Source: an uncultured Lysobacteraceae bacterium (GTDB taxonomy: Bacteria > Pseudomonadota > Gammaproteobacteria > Xanthomonadales > Rhodanobacteraceae). Taken from it: 16,887 nucleotides of DNA. This document shows positions 6,745 to 13,846 of this stretch, piece after piece. Under the pieces are notes generated by a model that worked only from the letters and a program-made list of their open reading frames with translations, did no database searches and was not told where the DNA came from. Position numbers and translations under genes: made by a program. Each line of letters begins with the position of its first letter. Positions within the stretch are counted from its first letter, which is position 1. The stretch lies in the NCBI GenBank assembly GCA_946482585.1, contig CAMLSI010000041.1, positions 1-16,887 of the forward strand, written 5' to 3'.

Positions 6745-6758
6745 CCGGCATTCGCCGG
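6745..6758. repeat. Small hairpin between the 93-aa gene and the decayed gene
   Basis: CCGGC-ATTC-GCCGG forms a 5-bp stem with a 4-base loop. It lies 45 bp beyond the stop of the 93-aa gene and just before the start of the decayed gene. There is no T-tract, so terminator function is doubtful. Confidence 0.25.
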
Positions 6759-6802
6759 CGCAACCGCGCCGTGCTGCCGGCTCTCTCGACCGTGCCCGAC
6801 GT

Positions 6803-7084
6803 CTAGTGCGCGGCGGACGCCAAGGCCAGAGCGGCCGCGCGCGTCTTCTCTACGTCCTGGCGTATCCAGGCATTCGCGGCTTCGGTCGCGGCTTCGCGCG
6901 TGGCGACGATGCCGGAGGCGGAGACCGTGCGCAGCCACGGCCGGAAGACTTTCCAGCGCAGCGGCGTGGTCGGCGTGCCTTCGACGACGACGCGATAACC
7001 GAGCCGGCGATACGCCGCGATGCGCTGCAGGCGCGGGCGGCGGCCGGCGTTCATGACTCGGTGCAGATCGGGGACGAGATACAT
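6803..7084 (-). CDS. Small basic protein of unknown function
   Basis: This 93-aa protein is not recognised. It starts MYLVPDLHRVMNAGRRPR, has a basic first third, and then the stretch YRRLGYRVVVEG, a likely beta-hairpin WKVFRPWLRTVSASG, and a C-terminal helix ATREAATEAANAWI. That pattern resembles small single-domain hypothetical proteins. The ATG at 7084 is preferred over one at 7177 because AGGAAG lies a suitable distance upstream and the extension has no clear coding character. No signal peptide, membrane segment or catalytic motif is seen. It lies between the intact and the decayed member of one protein family on the same strand, about 190 bp after the intact gene, so it may have its own promoter. 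Its length and domain-like C-terminus support a real gene, but without a recognised homologue this is moderate. Confidence 0.6.
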   Translation of the reverse strand: MYLVPDLHRVMNAGRRPRLQRIAAYRRLGYRVVVEGTPTTPLRWKVFRPWLRTVSASGIVATREAATEAANAWIRQDVEKTRAAALALASAAH

Positions 7085-7275
7085 GGCGCTACTTCCTTCA
7101 GCTGGACCTATGCGGATCGACGACAAATGCAGCAGCACGAAATTCAGGCAACAGCGCACCGTATCCGTGGCGCGCACGAATCCATCCCAACCTCTTCGGG
7201 GTTTTTCCGACGCCGTTCCGCGACGTCGCGATTTACCGGATGCGGCCTTTTACACAGCGCCGCATCGGCAGGGTT

Positions 7276-8826
7276 TCATTTGCAGGAAACCGTGTTGCGA
7301 CGGCAGTCCTGCGTACGCCGCTGCGGATTGGCCATGCTGTAGTTCGCCAGCACGCCCGGTCCCGCGGCAGCATTGACATAGTTCACGGCAGCGAAACCGA
7401 TCGCCGGCAGACCGAGCATCACCGTGCCGTCTTCGGCCGGACGCAGGCTGCGGTTCGCGGTCGTCGCGCCGTCCTGGTAGCGCAGGAAATCGAGCGTCAT
7501 CCAGCCGCCGTCGCGACGCGCGGCGCCCGACACCGGTCCGAGACGCGTCGCGAGCGACGAACCCAGCGGACGTCCTGCGAGCGGGACGATGTTCACGCTC
7601 GGCGCGACGGCGATCACCTGCGTGTTGAAGCGCAGGTCCACCGCTTCGGTCGTTCCGCCCGTGACGAGCACGCGGCGTCCGTCGCGATCGCGCAGCGAAT
7701 ACGGCACCGGCATCGAGGCCGAGGCTTCGCTGCCGCCGGCGCCCGGATAGAGGCTCGTGAACGGCTTGATCGCCGCGGCGCCGACGATGGCCTGATCGGT
7801 GTAGTACGGCCGTGTCGGGAAGGTCACGACCCAGTCGGTCGTCCCGCCGATGCTCGCGTCGTTGACGTAGTTGACGTTGACCGCGTCGGCCGTGAGCACG
7901 GCGCTGACCGCATCGATCGCGCGTTCGCGCGCATAGACGAGATCCTGGCGGCGATTCGGCAACTGGATCGTCGCACTCGCGAAGCCCGTGGACGGGTCGC
8001 TGACCGCATCGTCGAGGCCGACGCCTTCTTCGACCGGCTTGAAATGATTGAGCACGGTCGCGCGGCTGCCCTGCGGCACGTCTGAGGGATCGGTGCGGAA
8101 ATCGGCCAGCGCCGTCGCCTGATACGCCATCACCGTGCCGGCCGCGACGTTGAGCACCATGGCTTCGCCACTGAGGCCGCCGGTCGGGTTCGTGAGATGG
8201 GCCTTGCGGTCCTGTGCCCAGTACCCCGCCTCATAGGCTTCGATGAGCGACGCGCACCCCGGAGGCGCGCCGGTCGCAGCCGGCGTCATCGCCATGGCCG
8301 GCGGCGTTTCCGGCACGACCGTCGCGAGCTCGAAGATCTTTATGTAACCCTCGCGGGCGCGGTCGTAGGTGCCGGGACCCGCATCGCGCCGCGAGCCGGT
8401 GTAGCCCCAGGGCGCGAGCGGCGCATAGCCGCGTCCGTCGGGAAAGGTGAACGCCTCGAAGCGCGGATAGGTGCACGACGAATCGCCGGGCAGCAGGAAA
8501 GCTTCGTCGTCGGAATCGCTGAAGCCGAACGTCGTCCCGGACCAGCTGTCGTACGGCGCGAGAAACACGTTGAAGCCGATCACGGTGCGGCCGTTGCGAC
8601 CTTCGCTCATCTGCACCTGCAGCACCTTGTGCCGGTCGGTGTGATTGGTCACCGTGTAGATCGTCTGATTGCCGTTGCGGACCGTGTAGTAGGGATAGAG
8701 CAGCACCTGCCCCATGCCATCGGGATCAAGACGGACGGCTTCGCAGGTCGACGCGCAGAGCCCGAGGGCGGCGAACGCCCCGAGCCGGCGAACCAGGCTG
8801 CTATGCGTAGTGATCGGATTGGCCAT
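7276..8826 (-). CDS. Exported protein of the PDGxGQVLxYPYYTV family, unknown function
   Basis: The product is 516 aa with an N-terminal export signal (about residues 1-30, ending CASTCEA). The mature part opens with VRLDPDGMGQVLLYPYYTVR, followed by a segment in the style of a beta-sandwich (TIYTVTNHTDRHKVLQVQM, then FNVFLAPYDSWSG). Later landmarks are IDAVSAV (303-309), TTDWVVTFPTRPYY (329-342) and the C-terminal GVLANYS. As I recall, proteins with these landmarks occur as uncharacterised cell-surface or secreted proteins in beta- and gammaproteobacteria; no function is established. No cell-wall anchor or outer-membrane barrel signature is obvious. The start at 8826 is chosen because the signal peptide follows it; an ATG at 8844 would add six residues (MGNREI). 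It is divergent from tonB, sharing a 185-bp intergenic region, and a decayed relative lies downstream. Confidence 0.88.
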   Translation of the reverse strand: MANPITTHSSLVRRLGAFAALGLCASTCEAVRLDPDGMGQVLLYPYYTVRNGNQTIYTVTNHTDRHKVLQVQMSEGRNGRTVIGFNVFLAPYDSWSGTTFGFSDSDDEAFLLPGDSSCTYPRFEAFTFPDGRGYAPLAPWGYTGSRRDAGPGTYDRAREGYIKIFELATVVPETPPAMAMTPAATGAPPGCASLIEAYEAGYWAQDRKAHLTNPTGGLSGEAMVLNVAAGTVMAYQATALADFRTDPSDVPQGSRATVLNHFKPVEEGVGLDDAVSDPSTGFASATIQLPNRRQDLVYARERAIDAVSAVLTADAVNVNYVNDASIGGTTDWVVTFPTRPYYTDQAIVGAAAIKPFTSLYPGAGGSEASASMPVPYSLRDRDGRRVLVTGGTTEAVDLRFNTQVIAVAPSVNIVPLAGRPLGSSLATRLGPVSGAARRDGGWMTLDFLRYQDGATTANRSLRPAEDGTVMLGLPAIGFAAVNYVNAAAGPGVLANYSMANPQRRTQDCRRNTVSCK

Positions 8827-8972
8827 GATTTCTCGATTCCCCATCTGAAGCCGACGATTTCGTGTGCGGCGGCCTCGTTGCGTGTTCACCCGGGGTAGAC
8901 GCGGCAAACGCCAAATCCCCCCAAGCGCCCTTTTCCATATCGTCACTGCATGCCTTTTCGCGGTAACGTGGC

Positions 8973-8978
8973 TAATAT
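8973..8978 (+). promoter_or_regulatory. Candidate -10 element for tonB
   Basis: TAATAT in an otherwise GC-rich stretch lies 33 bp before the tonB ATG, a position suited to a -10 box. No good -35 hexamer is found 16-18 bp upstream, and no Shine-Dalgarno sequence precedes the ATG. No clear Fur-type dyad was recognised in the 185-bp intergenic region. Confidence 0.3.
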
Positions 8979-9011
8979 CCGCCGCCAATCCTGCTCCAGT
9001 CCAACCTAGCG

Positions 9012-9824
9012 ATGCCGAGTTCGCCCTCCAACGCCGCCCAGGTTCTGCTGCTCGCCCCGCCCGACGCGATCTCGATCGCGCCGGAAGCAGCACCTGCGCA
9101 GGAGGACGATATCGTCGTTCCGGCAGGCCCTGCGCCGCGGCGCTCCGCACTTTTCGCACTGATGCTGTCGCTGGCGCTGCACGCCGGCGTCGGCGCGCTG
9201 CTGTGGCAATGGACGTCGGAACTGACGCCGACCCCGGAACGTCCCGTGCTGCAGGTCCGTCTCCGCGCGGGCGGCGGCGAACCCGCACCCGCGCCGCTCG
9301 TCGATCAACCGCCGACGCCTCCCGCGCCGATGGCGGCCACGCCGAAGCCCCAACGTCCGCCGACGGCGCTGCCGGCGCCGCACCCGCCCGAACCCGCGAA
9401 GACTGCCACATCGCCGGCCGCGCCACCCATCGTGGCGTCGCACGATCCCGAACCCGTCGCGCCGACGCCGCAGGCCCGGCCCGACCTCGCCGATAGCGGC
9501 ACCGACGTCGTCACGCCGCCGCTGGATCCGCTCATCGACACGGCGACTGTGCGCGTACTCGAATGGCTGGCGCAGCATCGTCGCTATCCCGGACCCGCGC
9601 GGCGCGCGCGCCTGCAGGGTACGGTCGAGGTCGTCGTCGTACTGATGCCCGACGGCCGCCTCGTCGATCAGCGCATCGCACACAGTTCCGGTCACGCGAT
9701 TCTCGACAAGGCCGCGCTCGACCTGCTGCGCCGCGCATCGCCCGTGCCCATGTCCGCCTTCTTCACCGGCGAAGCGCGCCAGCTCGAATTGCGCCTGCCC
9801 ATCATCTACCGCCTGAGTATCTGA
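9012..9824 (+). CDS. tonB: TonB energy transducer
   Basis: TonB couples the proton-motive force, harvested by ExbB/ExbD, to outer-membrane receptors. This 270-aa protein has an unusually long cytoplasmic N-terminus (about 44 residues) and one membrane helix (46-66). The helix contains Ser53 and His57 in the S-x3-H arrangement known to be important in E. coli TonB (S16/H20). A Pro/Ala-rich periplasmic linker (about 71-171) and a C-terminal TonB domain (about 178-270) follow, the latter containing RRYPGPARRARLQGTVEVVV and SSGHAILDKAALDLL. It is the first gene of a cluster with a sigma factor, an anti-sigma protein and a TonB-dependent receptor, which suggests a dedicated partner for that receptor. 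exbB and exbD are not nearby, so it must borrow them. The start lacks a visible ribosome-binding site. Confidence 0.93.
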   Translation: MPSSPSNAAQVLLLAPPDAISIAPEAAPAQEDDIVVPAGPAPRRSALFALMLSLALHAGVGALLWQWTSELTPTPERPVLQVRLRAGGGEPAPAPLVDQPPTPPAPMAATPKPQRPPTALPAPHPPEPAKTATSPAAPPIVASHDPEPVAPTPQARPDLADSGTDVVTPPLDPLIDTATVRVLEWLAQHRRYPGPARRARLQGTVEVVVVLMPDGRLVDQRIAHSSGHAILDKAALDLLRRASPVPMSAFFTGEARQLELRLPIIYRLSI

Positions 9825-9903
9825 TGCCGCCGACCCTGCCCGCCCCGTCCGGCTCGCGCCGGAACGGCCCGACTCCCTGCGCTGCCGGCGGCTGCTGGCA
9901 GGC

Positions 9904-10440
9904 ATGAGCTCGATTTCGCCCCGGGTCGCGCCCGATGCAAACGCTCAGGCCATCGCCGAACTCTATGCGAGCTGCTACGGCGAGCTCGTCGCCTACCTGC
10001 GCCGGCTCTGCGCCGACCACGGACAGGCCGAGGATCTCGCGCAGGAGGCCGGCATGCGTCTGATCGCCCAGGCCAGGCGCGAGACGGTCGAGAAGCCGCG
10101 TGCGTTCCTGTTCCACGTCGCGACCAACCTGGCACGCGACCAGCTGCGCCGGCGCATGGTCAGCGACGCGCACGCGATCGAGGGCGATTTCGACGACAGC
10201 GGCTATGCGCCCGGCGCGGATCACATCGCGACGGTGCAGGAAGACGTCGCCCGCGTCAGCGCCGCGCTGAACACGCTGACACCGCGTGCGCGCGACGTGC
10301 TCGTGCTCGCGCGCATCCACGGCCACACGCAGAAAGAAATCGCCGATCGCCTGAACCTGCAGCCCAAGACGGTCGAGAACCATCTGACCCGCGCACTGGC
10401 CCAGCTCGGCGCGGCCCTGAGCGGCAGGCGGCGGCAATGA
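9904..10440 (+). CDS. FecI-type ECF sigma factor
   Basis: This 178-aa protein has the two domains of extracytoplasmic-function sigma factors. Region 2 (about 18-84: AIAELYASCYGELVAYLRRL, then QAEDLAQEA, then FLFHVATNLARDQLRRR) binds core polymerase and the -10 element. Region 4 (about 118-170) holds the helix-turn-helix HTQKEIADRLNLQPKTVENH that reads the -35 element. Length and sequence style match the FecI group, which responds to cell-surface signalling. The FecR-type gene follows after 76 bp and the receptor after that, so activation by the loaded receptor through FecR is expected. It lies 79 bp after tonB and may be cotranscribed with it. The inducing compound cannot be read from the sequence. 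Confidence 0.94.
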   Translation: MSSISPRVAPDANAQAIAELYASCYGELVAYLRRLCADHGQAEDLAQEAGMRLIAQARRETVEKPRAFLFHVATNLARDQLRRRMVSDAHAIEGDFDDSGYAPGADHIATVQEDVARVSAALNTLTPRARDVLVLARIHGHTQKEIADRLNLQPKTVENHLTRALAQLGAALSGRRRQ

Positions 10441-10471
10441 GCGCCCGCCCTTCCGTTCGCCTCGGCCGCCG

Positions 10472-10500
10472 TTGGGGGCAACCCGGCACTCGCGCGTCTA
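10472..10500 (+). promoter_or_regulatory. Candidate ECF-type promoter between the sigma factor and fecR-like genes
   Basis: A G-rich block, TTGGGGG (10472-10478), is followed 16 bp later by CGTCTA (10495-10500). A CGTC-type -10 box is common for ECF sigma factors, so the FecI-like protein could switch on the anti-sigma and receptor genes from here. A transcript starting just downstream would have a very short leader before the ATG at 10517, partly clipping the GGGAG ribosome-binding site, which weakens the case. Confidence 0.3.
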
Positions 10501-10516
10501 TGCGGGAGACATGTCC

Positions 10517-11458
10517 ATGAATTCGACCGAATCGCTGCTGCAACAAGCCGCCCGCTGGCACGCCATTGCCAGCGGCAGAGATCTGTCGGCCGACGAAACC
10601 CGTTCGCTGGATCAATGGCTTGCGCAGAATCCGCGGCATCGGCTCGCGTACGCGGACATCTGTGCAGCCGCGTTCGCGCTCGAACAGAGCGCCACTGCCG
10701 AGACCGTCGCCGTACAGGCGCCGGCGGCGCGCACGGCACGTCCGTGGCTGCGCTGGGGCATGGCGGCCGGCGCGCCGCTGCTGCTCGTGTTCGCGTTGCT
10801 CGTCGGTCCGCGCATCGCGCCGAGCTGGCAGAACTGGAACAGCGACCTCCATACCGACATCGGCAAATCGCAGTCGCAGACGCTCGCCGACGGTTCGGTG
10901 CTCGAGCTGGATACCGACAGTGCCGTGCGCGTGCGCCTGGGCAGCGACCGGCGTGACATCGAACTGCTGCGCGGCCGTCTCGCGATCGCGGTCGCCAAGG
11001 ATCCGACCCGTCCGCTGCACGTCCGCGCCGGCAATGTCGACGCCATGGCCGTCGGCACGCGCTTCGTCGTCGATCGCGGCGACGTCGGCACCGAAATCGG
11101 CGTGCACGAAGGCATCGTGCGGGTCACCGCAGGCGCGGCGGCGCCGGTCGACCTGACCGCGGGCCAACAGGCCTTCGTCGGCCACGACGAAGCGGCCGCG
11201 CGCATCGGCGCGCTGGCGTCCAACGACGGCTGGACGCGCGGCGTCCTCAGCGTCGAGCAGATGCCGCTCGCCAAGGTACTCGCCGAGCTCGACCGCTACC
11301 TGCCCGAGCGCATCGTGCTCGCCGACGACGCGCAGGCGGCGATGCCGATCACGGCAACCCTGCCGCTCGACGATCCGGCCGCGGCGCTGCGCGCGCTCGC
11401 GCAGACCACGCAGTTGAGCCTGCGCCACATTCCTCGCGTCGCCTACATCATGCGATGA
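10517..11458 (+). CDS. FecR-type anti-sigma / signal relay protein
   Basis: FecR proteins bind their sigma factor in the cytoplasm and sense the receptor's signalling domain in the periplasm. This 313-aa protein has the N-terminal cytoplasmic domain (about 5-50; AARWHAIASGRDLSADET then LDQWLAQNPRHRLAYAD), one membrane helix (79-97), the FecR domain (about 112-205; QTLADGSVLELDTDSAVRV and AVGTRFVV) and a C-terminal STN-like domain (about 240-310; VEQMPLAKVLAELDRYLPER). ATGs occur at 10472, 10511 and 10517. The last is preferred because GGGAG (10504-10508) is 8 bases before it, while it would be only 2 bases before 10511. The stop overlaps the receptor start in an ATGA junction, so the two are translationally coupled. 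Confidence 0.93.
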   Translation: MNSTESLLQQAARWHAIASGRDLSADETRSLDQWLAQNPRHRLAYADICAAAFALEQSATAETVAVQAPAARTARPWLRWGMAAGAPLLLVFALLVGPRIAPSWQNWNSDLHTDIGKSQSQTLADGSVLELDTDSAVRVRLGSDRRDIELLRGRLAIAVAKDPTRPLHVRAGNVDAMAVGTRFVVDRGDVGTEIGVHEGIVRVTAGAAAPVDLTAGQQAFVGHDEAAARIGALASNDGWTRGVLSVEQMPLAKVLAELDRYLPERIVLADDAQAAMPITATLPLDDPAAALRALAQTTQLSLRHIPRVAYIMR

Positions 11459-13788
11459 GGCGTGCCCGCCTGGGCCGCCTTGCTGGCCTGCTTGCCGCCG
11501 TCGCACCGCTGCATCTGTCCGCCGCCGGCGAGACGGAGCCGGTCTACGACATCGTCCTCGAACAGGGTCCGCTGCTCGGCTGTTTAGAGCGGCTCGCGCT
11601 GCTCGCGAACGTTCCCATCGTCGACCGCTCCGACCAGGTCTCGAGCGCACTGTGCGAGCGCCGCAACCTGCATGCGACCTTGCCGCAGGCACTCGACGAG
11701 ATCCTCGTGCCCGTCGGCCTCGCCTGGCGCCGCCGCAGCGACGGCGCAATCGAGATCGTCAGGGCGGCGCCGGGCGAACGCGTCAGCCTGTCGGCACTGA
11801 CGATCGAGGACACGCCGCTGCCGTCGCTGGCGCCGGTCACCGCCGCGACGCCGACCGTGACCGAGATGGCACACGAAGCCATGAGCGTCACGCGCATCGA
11901 GCACGAACGCCTGGCCGCCTCGCCGCTGCTGAGCCTGAGCCAGATCGGCCGTTATGCGCCGAACGTCTATGCCAGCGGCGCGAGCCTCGCGATCCGCGGC
12001 CAGGAGCGCGATCTCGATCAGTTCAGCGGACTCAGTGTGCGCCTCGACGGCATCGATCTCGGCACCAGCCTCATCGAAGGCGACATGGTGCCGGTCGAAG
12101 GACTCGCGAGCATGCAGCTGCAGCGCGGCCCGCGCAGCTTCGAACGCGGCGGCAGCGCGACCGCGGGCGCGCTGGATCTCTATACCGAAGCGCCGTCGGA
12201 TTCGCCGAGCCTGCGCGCGAGCGCAGGCATCGGCAACGACGGCGCGCTGCGCGGCTCGACCGCGTGGTCGACGCGCTTCGGCGGCAGCGAAAGCGGCATG
12301 CGCGTCGCGCTCGAACGCCGCGTGATGGCCGACTACGTGCACGAGGTCTACGTGCCCGAGGCCAACCGCGATCACCGCGTCGTCGACAATCTCTACACCA
12401 AGCTCAATCTCGTGCCCGAGTGGCTGCCGGGTTTCAGCCTGGAGTTCGCGCTGCTCGCCGTGTCCGGCGACGACCCCGCGCTGTACACCGCGGCCGGCGA
12501 GTTCCCGTTTCCGCTGTCGAAGGATCGCCTGAGCTACGCGCGAGATACCGCCCGCACCCAGACGCGCGCGCTCGGCTCCGCACTGAACCTGCAATACGGC
12601 CGCGACGACTGGAACGTGCGCCTCAGCGCGAACAGCACGCTCGCACGCCAGGAAGGACTGTGGCTCGGCTCCGGCTTCGGTCCCAGCGGCGATCTCAACA
12701 ACGAGCGCCGCCGTGCCGTGGGTCTGAGCGCGCGCTACACGCCGGGCGAGTGGGAAATGGCCGGCGGCGTCGAGTTCAGCGCGGTGTCGTTCGCCGATCT
12801 GGAAGCGGTCTGGGTCGCCGGATTCCGCCGCATCGGCGACAACCGGCAGGACCTCGATTTCCGCACGCGCAGCGGCTGGCTCTGGCTCGGCCGCCGCTGG
12901 GACGAGCGCTTCAGCGTCGGCATCGGCCTGCGCCAGGTCGAGGAGAAAGCGCAGCAGAACTACATCAGCGTCGCCTGCAACGTCGGCACCGGCCTGGTGC
13001 CGCGTCCCGGCGTCTGCGCCGAGCGCGAATCGGTGCTGCAGTTCGCACAGTTCGGACGCATCGACACGAGCACGCCGGTGCCGCTCGTCGTCGGCAACTG
13101 GAACATCGACGACACCAACCGGCTCAGCCTGAGCCACGGCCGCGGCATCCGCAGCAGCGCGGGCGTGCGCCCCGAATTCATCCAGCCGGCCGAGCGCGAC
13201 GATTCGACTCAGCTCGCCTGGCAATCGGACTGGTTCGACGAACGCCTCACGGCGCGGCTCGCCCTGTTCCGCACGCTGATTCGTGAACGTTTCCACTATG
13301 TAACGAATCACGTCGGCGCACGCGGCCGCGTCTACGGCGCCGAACTCGAGCTCGACGCGCGGCTCGGCGAACGCTGGCGCGCGACGCTCGGCCTCGGCCG
13401 GCTCAACGCGCGCTACGACTATTACCGCTACTACAACGAAGATCCGTCGCCGCGACTGCCCGGCGCGCCGAAGTACACGGCGCTGTTCGGGCTGCGCTAC
13501 GGCGCCGACCAAGGCTGGTACGGCACGCTAGATGCGTATCACACCGCCGCCGCCGAAACGACGCTCGACATCAATCCGGGCAATCGTCGCCCGGCATACA
13601 GCCTCGCCGATCTGCGCATCGGCTATCGCCTCGACGACGCCGATTTCTCGCTCGCGGTCACGAATGCGCTCGACGAGCTCTACCTCGACCGCGTCGACTT
13701 CCGCTACAACGACCGGCGCCAGGAAACGCGCTATCGCCTCGGCGACCCGCGCCGCGTCGAATTGCGCTGGCAGTACGAGTGGCGATGA
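11455..13788 (+). CDS. FecA-type TonB-dependent receptor with N-terminal signalling (STN) domain
   Basis: This 777-aa outer-membrane receptor has a short signal peptide (about 1-24, SAAGETE at the end), then a secretin/TonB N-terminal signalling domain (about 30-103; VYDIVLEQGPLLGCLERLAL and LHATLPQALDEILVPVGLAW). A plug domain follows (about 138-247; MSVTRIEHERLAASPLLSLS, LAIRGQERD, GLSVRLDGI, QLQRGPRSFERGGSATAGAL), and then a C-terminal barrel of about 530 residues rich in alternating aromatic strands. The STN domain marks it as a transducer that talks to FecR. The substrate is unknown; iron chelates are the usual cargo of FecA-type receptors, but nothing here proves it. The TonB box is not obvious. 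The barrel ends WQYEWR, with an aromatic residue next to last. It ends 58 bp before the convergent pbpC. Confidence 0.94.
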   Translation: MRRARLGRLAGLLAAVAPLHLSAAGETEPVYDIVLEQGPLLGCLERLALLANVPIVDRSDQVSSALCERRNLHATLPQALDEILVPVGLAWRRRSDGAIEIVRAAPGERVSLSALTIEDTPLPSLAPVTAATPTVTEMAHEAMSVTRIEHERLAASPLLSLSQIGRYAPNVYASGASLAIRGQERDLDQFSGLSVRLDGIDLGTSLIEGDMVPVEGLASMQLQRGPRSFERGGSATAGALDLYTEAPSDSPSLRASAGIGNDGALRGSTAWSTRFGGSESGMRVALERRVMADYVHEVYVPEANRDHRVVDNLYTKLNLVPEWLPGFSLEFALLAVSGDDPALYTAAGEFPFPLSKDRLSYARDTARTQTRALGSALNLQYGRDDWNVRLSANSTLARQEGLWLGSGFGPSGDLNNERRRAVGLSARYTPGEWEMAGGVEFSAVSFADLEAVWVAGFRRIGDNRQDLDFRTRSGWLWLGRRWDERFSVGIGLRQVEEKAQQNYISVACNVGTGLVPRPGVCAERESVLQFAQFGRIDTSTPVPLVVGNWNIDDTNRLSLSHGRGIRSSAGVRPEFIQPAERDDSTQLAWQSDWFDERLTARLALFRTLIRERFHYVTNHVGARGRVYGAELELDARLGERWRATLGLGRLNARYDYYRYYNEDPSPRLPGAPKYTALFGLRYGADQGWYGTLDAYHTAAAETTLDINPGNRRPAYSLADLRIGYRLDDADFSLAVTNALDELYLDRVDFRYNDRRQETRYRLGDPRRVELRWQYEWR

Positions 13789-13818
13789 AGCCGGACAGTT
13801 GGGCTGAGCCTGCGCATC

Positions 13819-13840
13819 CGACGCCGCGAAACCCGCGTCG
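13819..13840. repeat. Weak hairpin between convergent genes
   Basis: CGACGC (13819-13824) and GCGTCG (13835-13840) form a 6-bp stem with a 10-base loop in the 58-bp gap between the receptor gene and the convergent pbpC. It lacks a T-run on either strand. It may help end transcription from both sides, but this is weak. Confidence 0.25.
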
Positions 13841-13846
13841 CGACCT

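Noticed and set aside
7085..7275. Palindrome CGCGACGTCGCG and nearby GC dyads as a terminator of the intact YPYYTV-family gene
   Set aside because: No T-run follows on the minus strand and the dyads are what random GC-rich DNA gives; not strong enough to annotate.
10508..10515. GACATGTC palindrome near the FecR-type start, resembling the arms of the 1657-1684 sites
   Set aside because: It has no 3-bp centre and no tandem partner, and it overlaps the ribosome-binding and start region; judged coincidental.
10256..11749. 497-aa minus-strand open frame spanning the sigma, FecR-like and receptor genes
   Set aside because: It crosses three well-supported genes and has low-complexity Arg/Ala content.
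11584..13512. 642-aa minus-strand open frame opposite the receptor gene
   Set aside because: Antisense of a complete TonB-dependent receptor; its composition is typical of complemented GC-rich codons and it has no motif.
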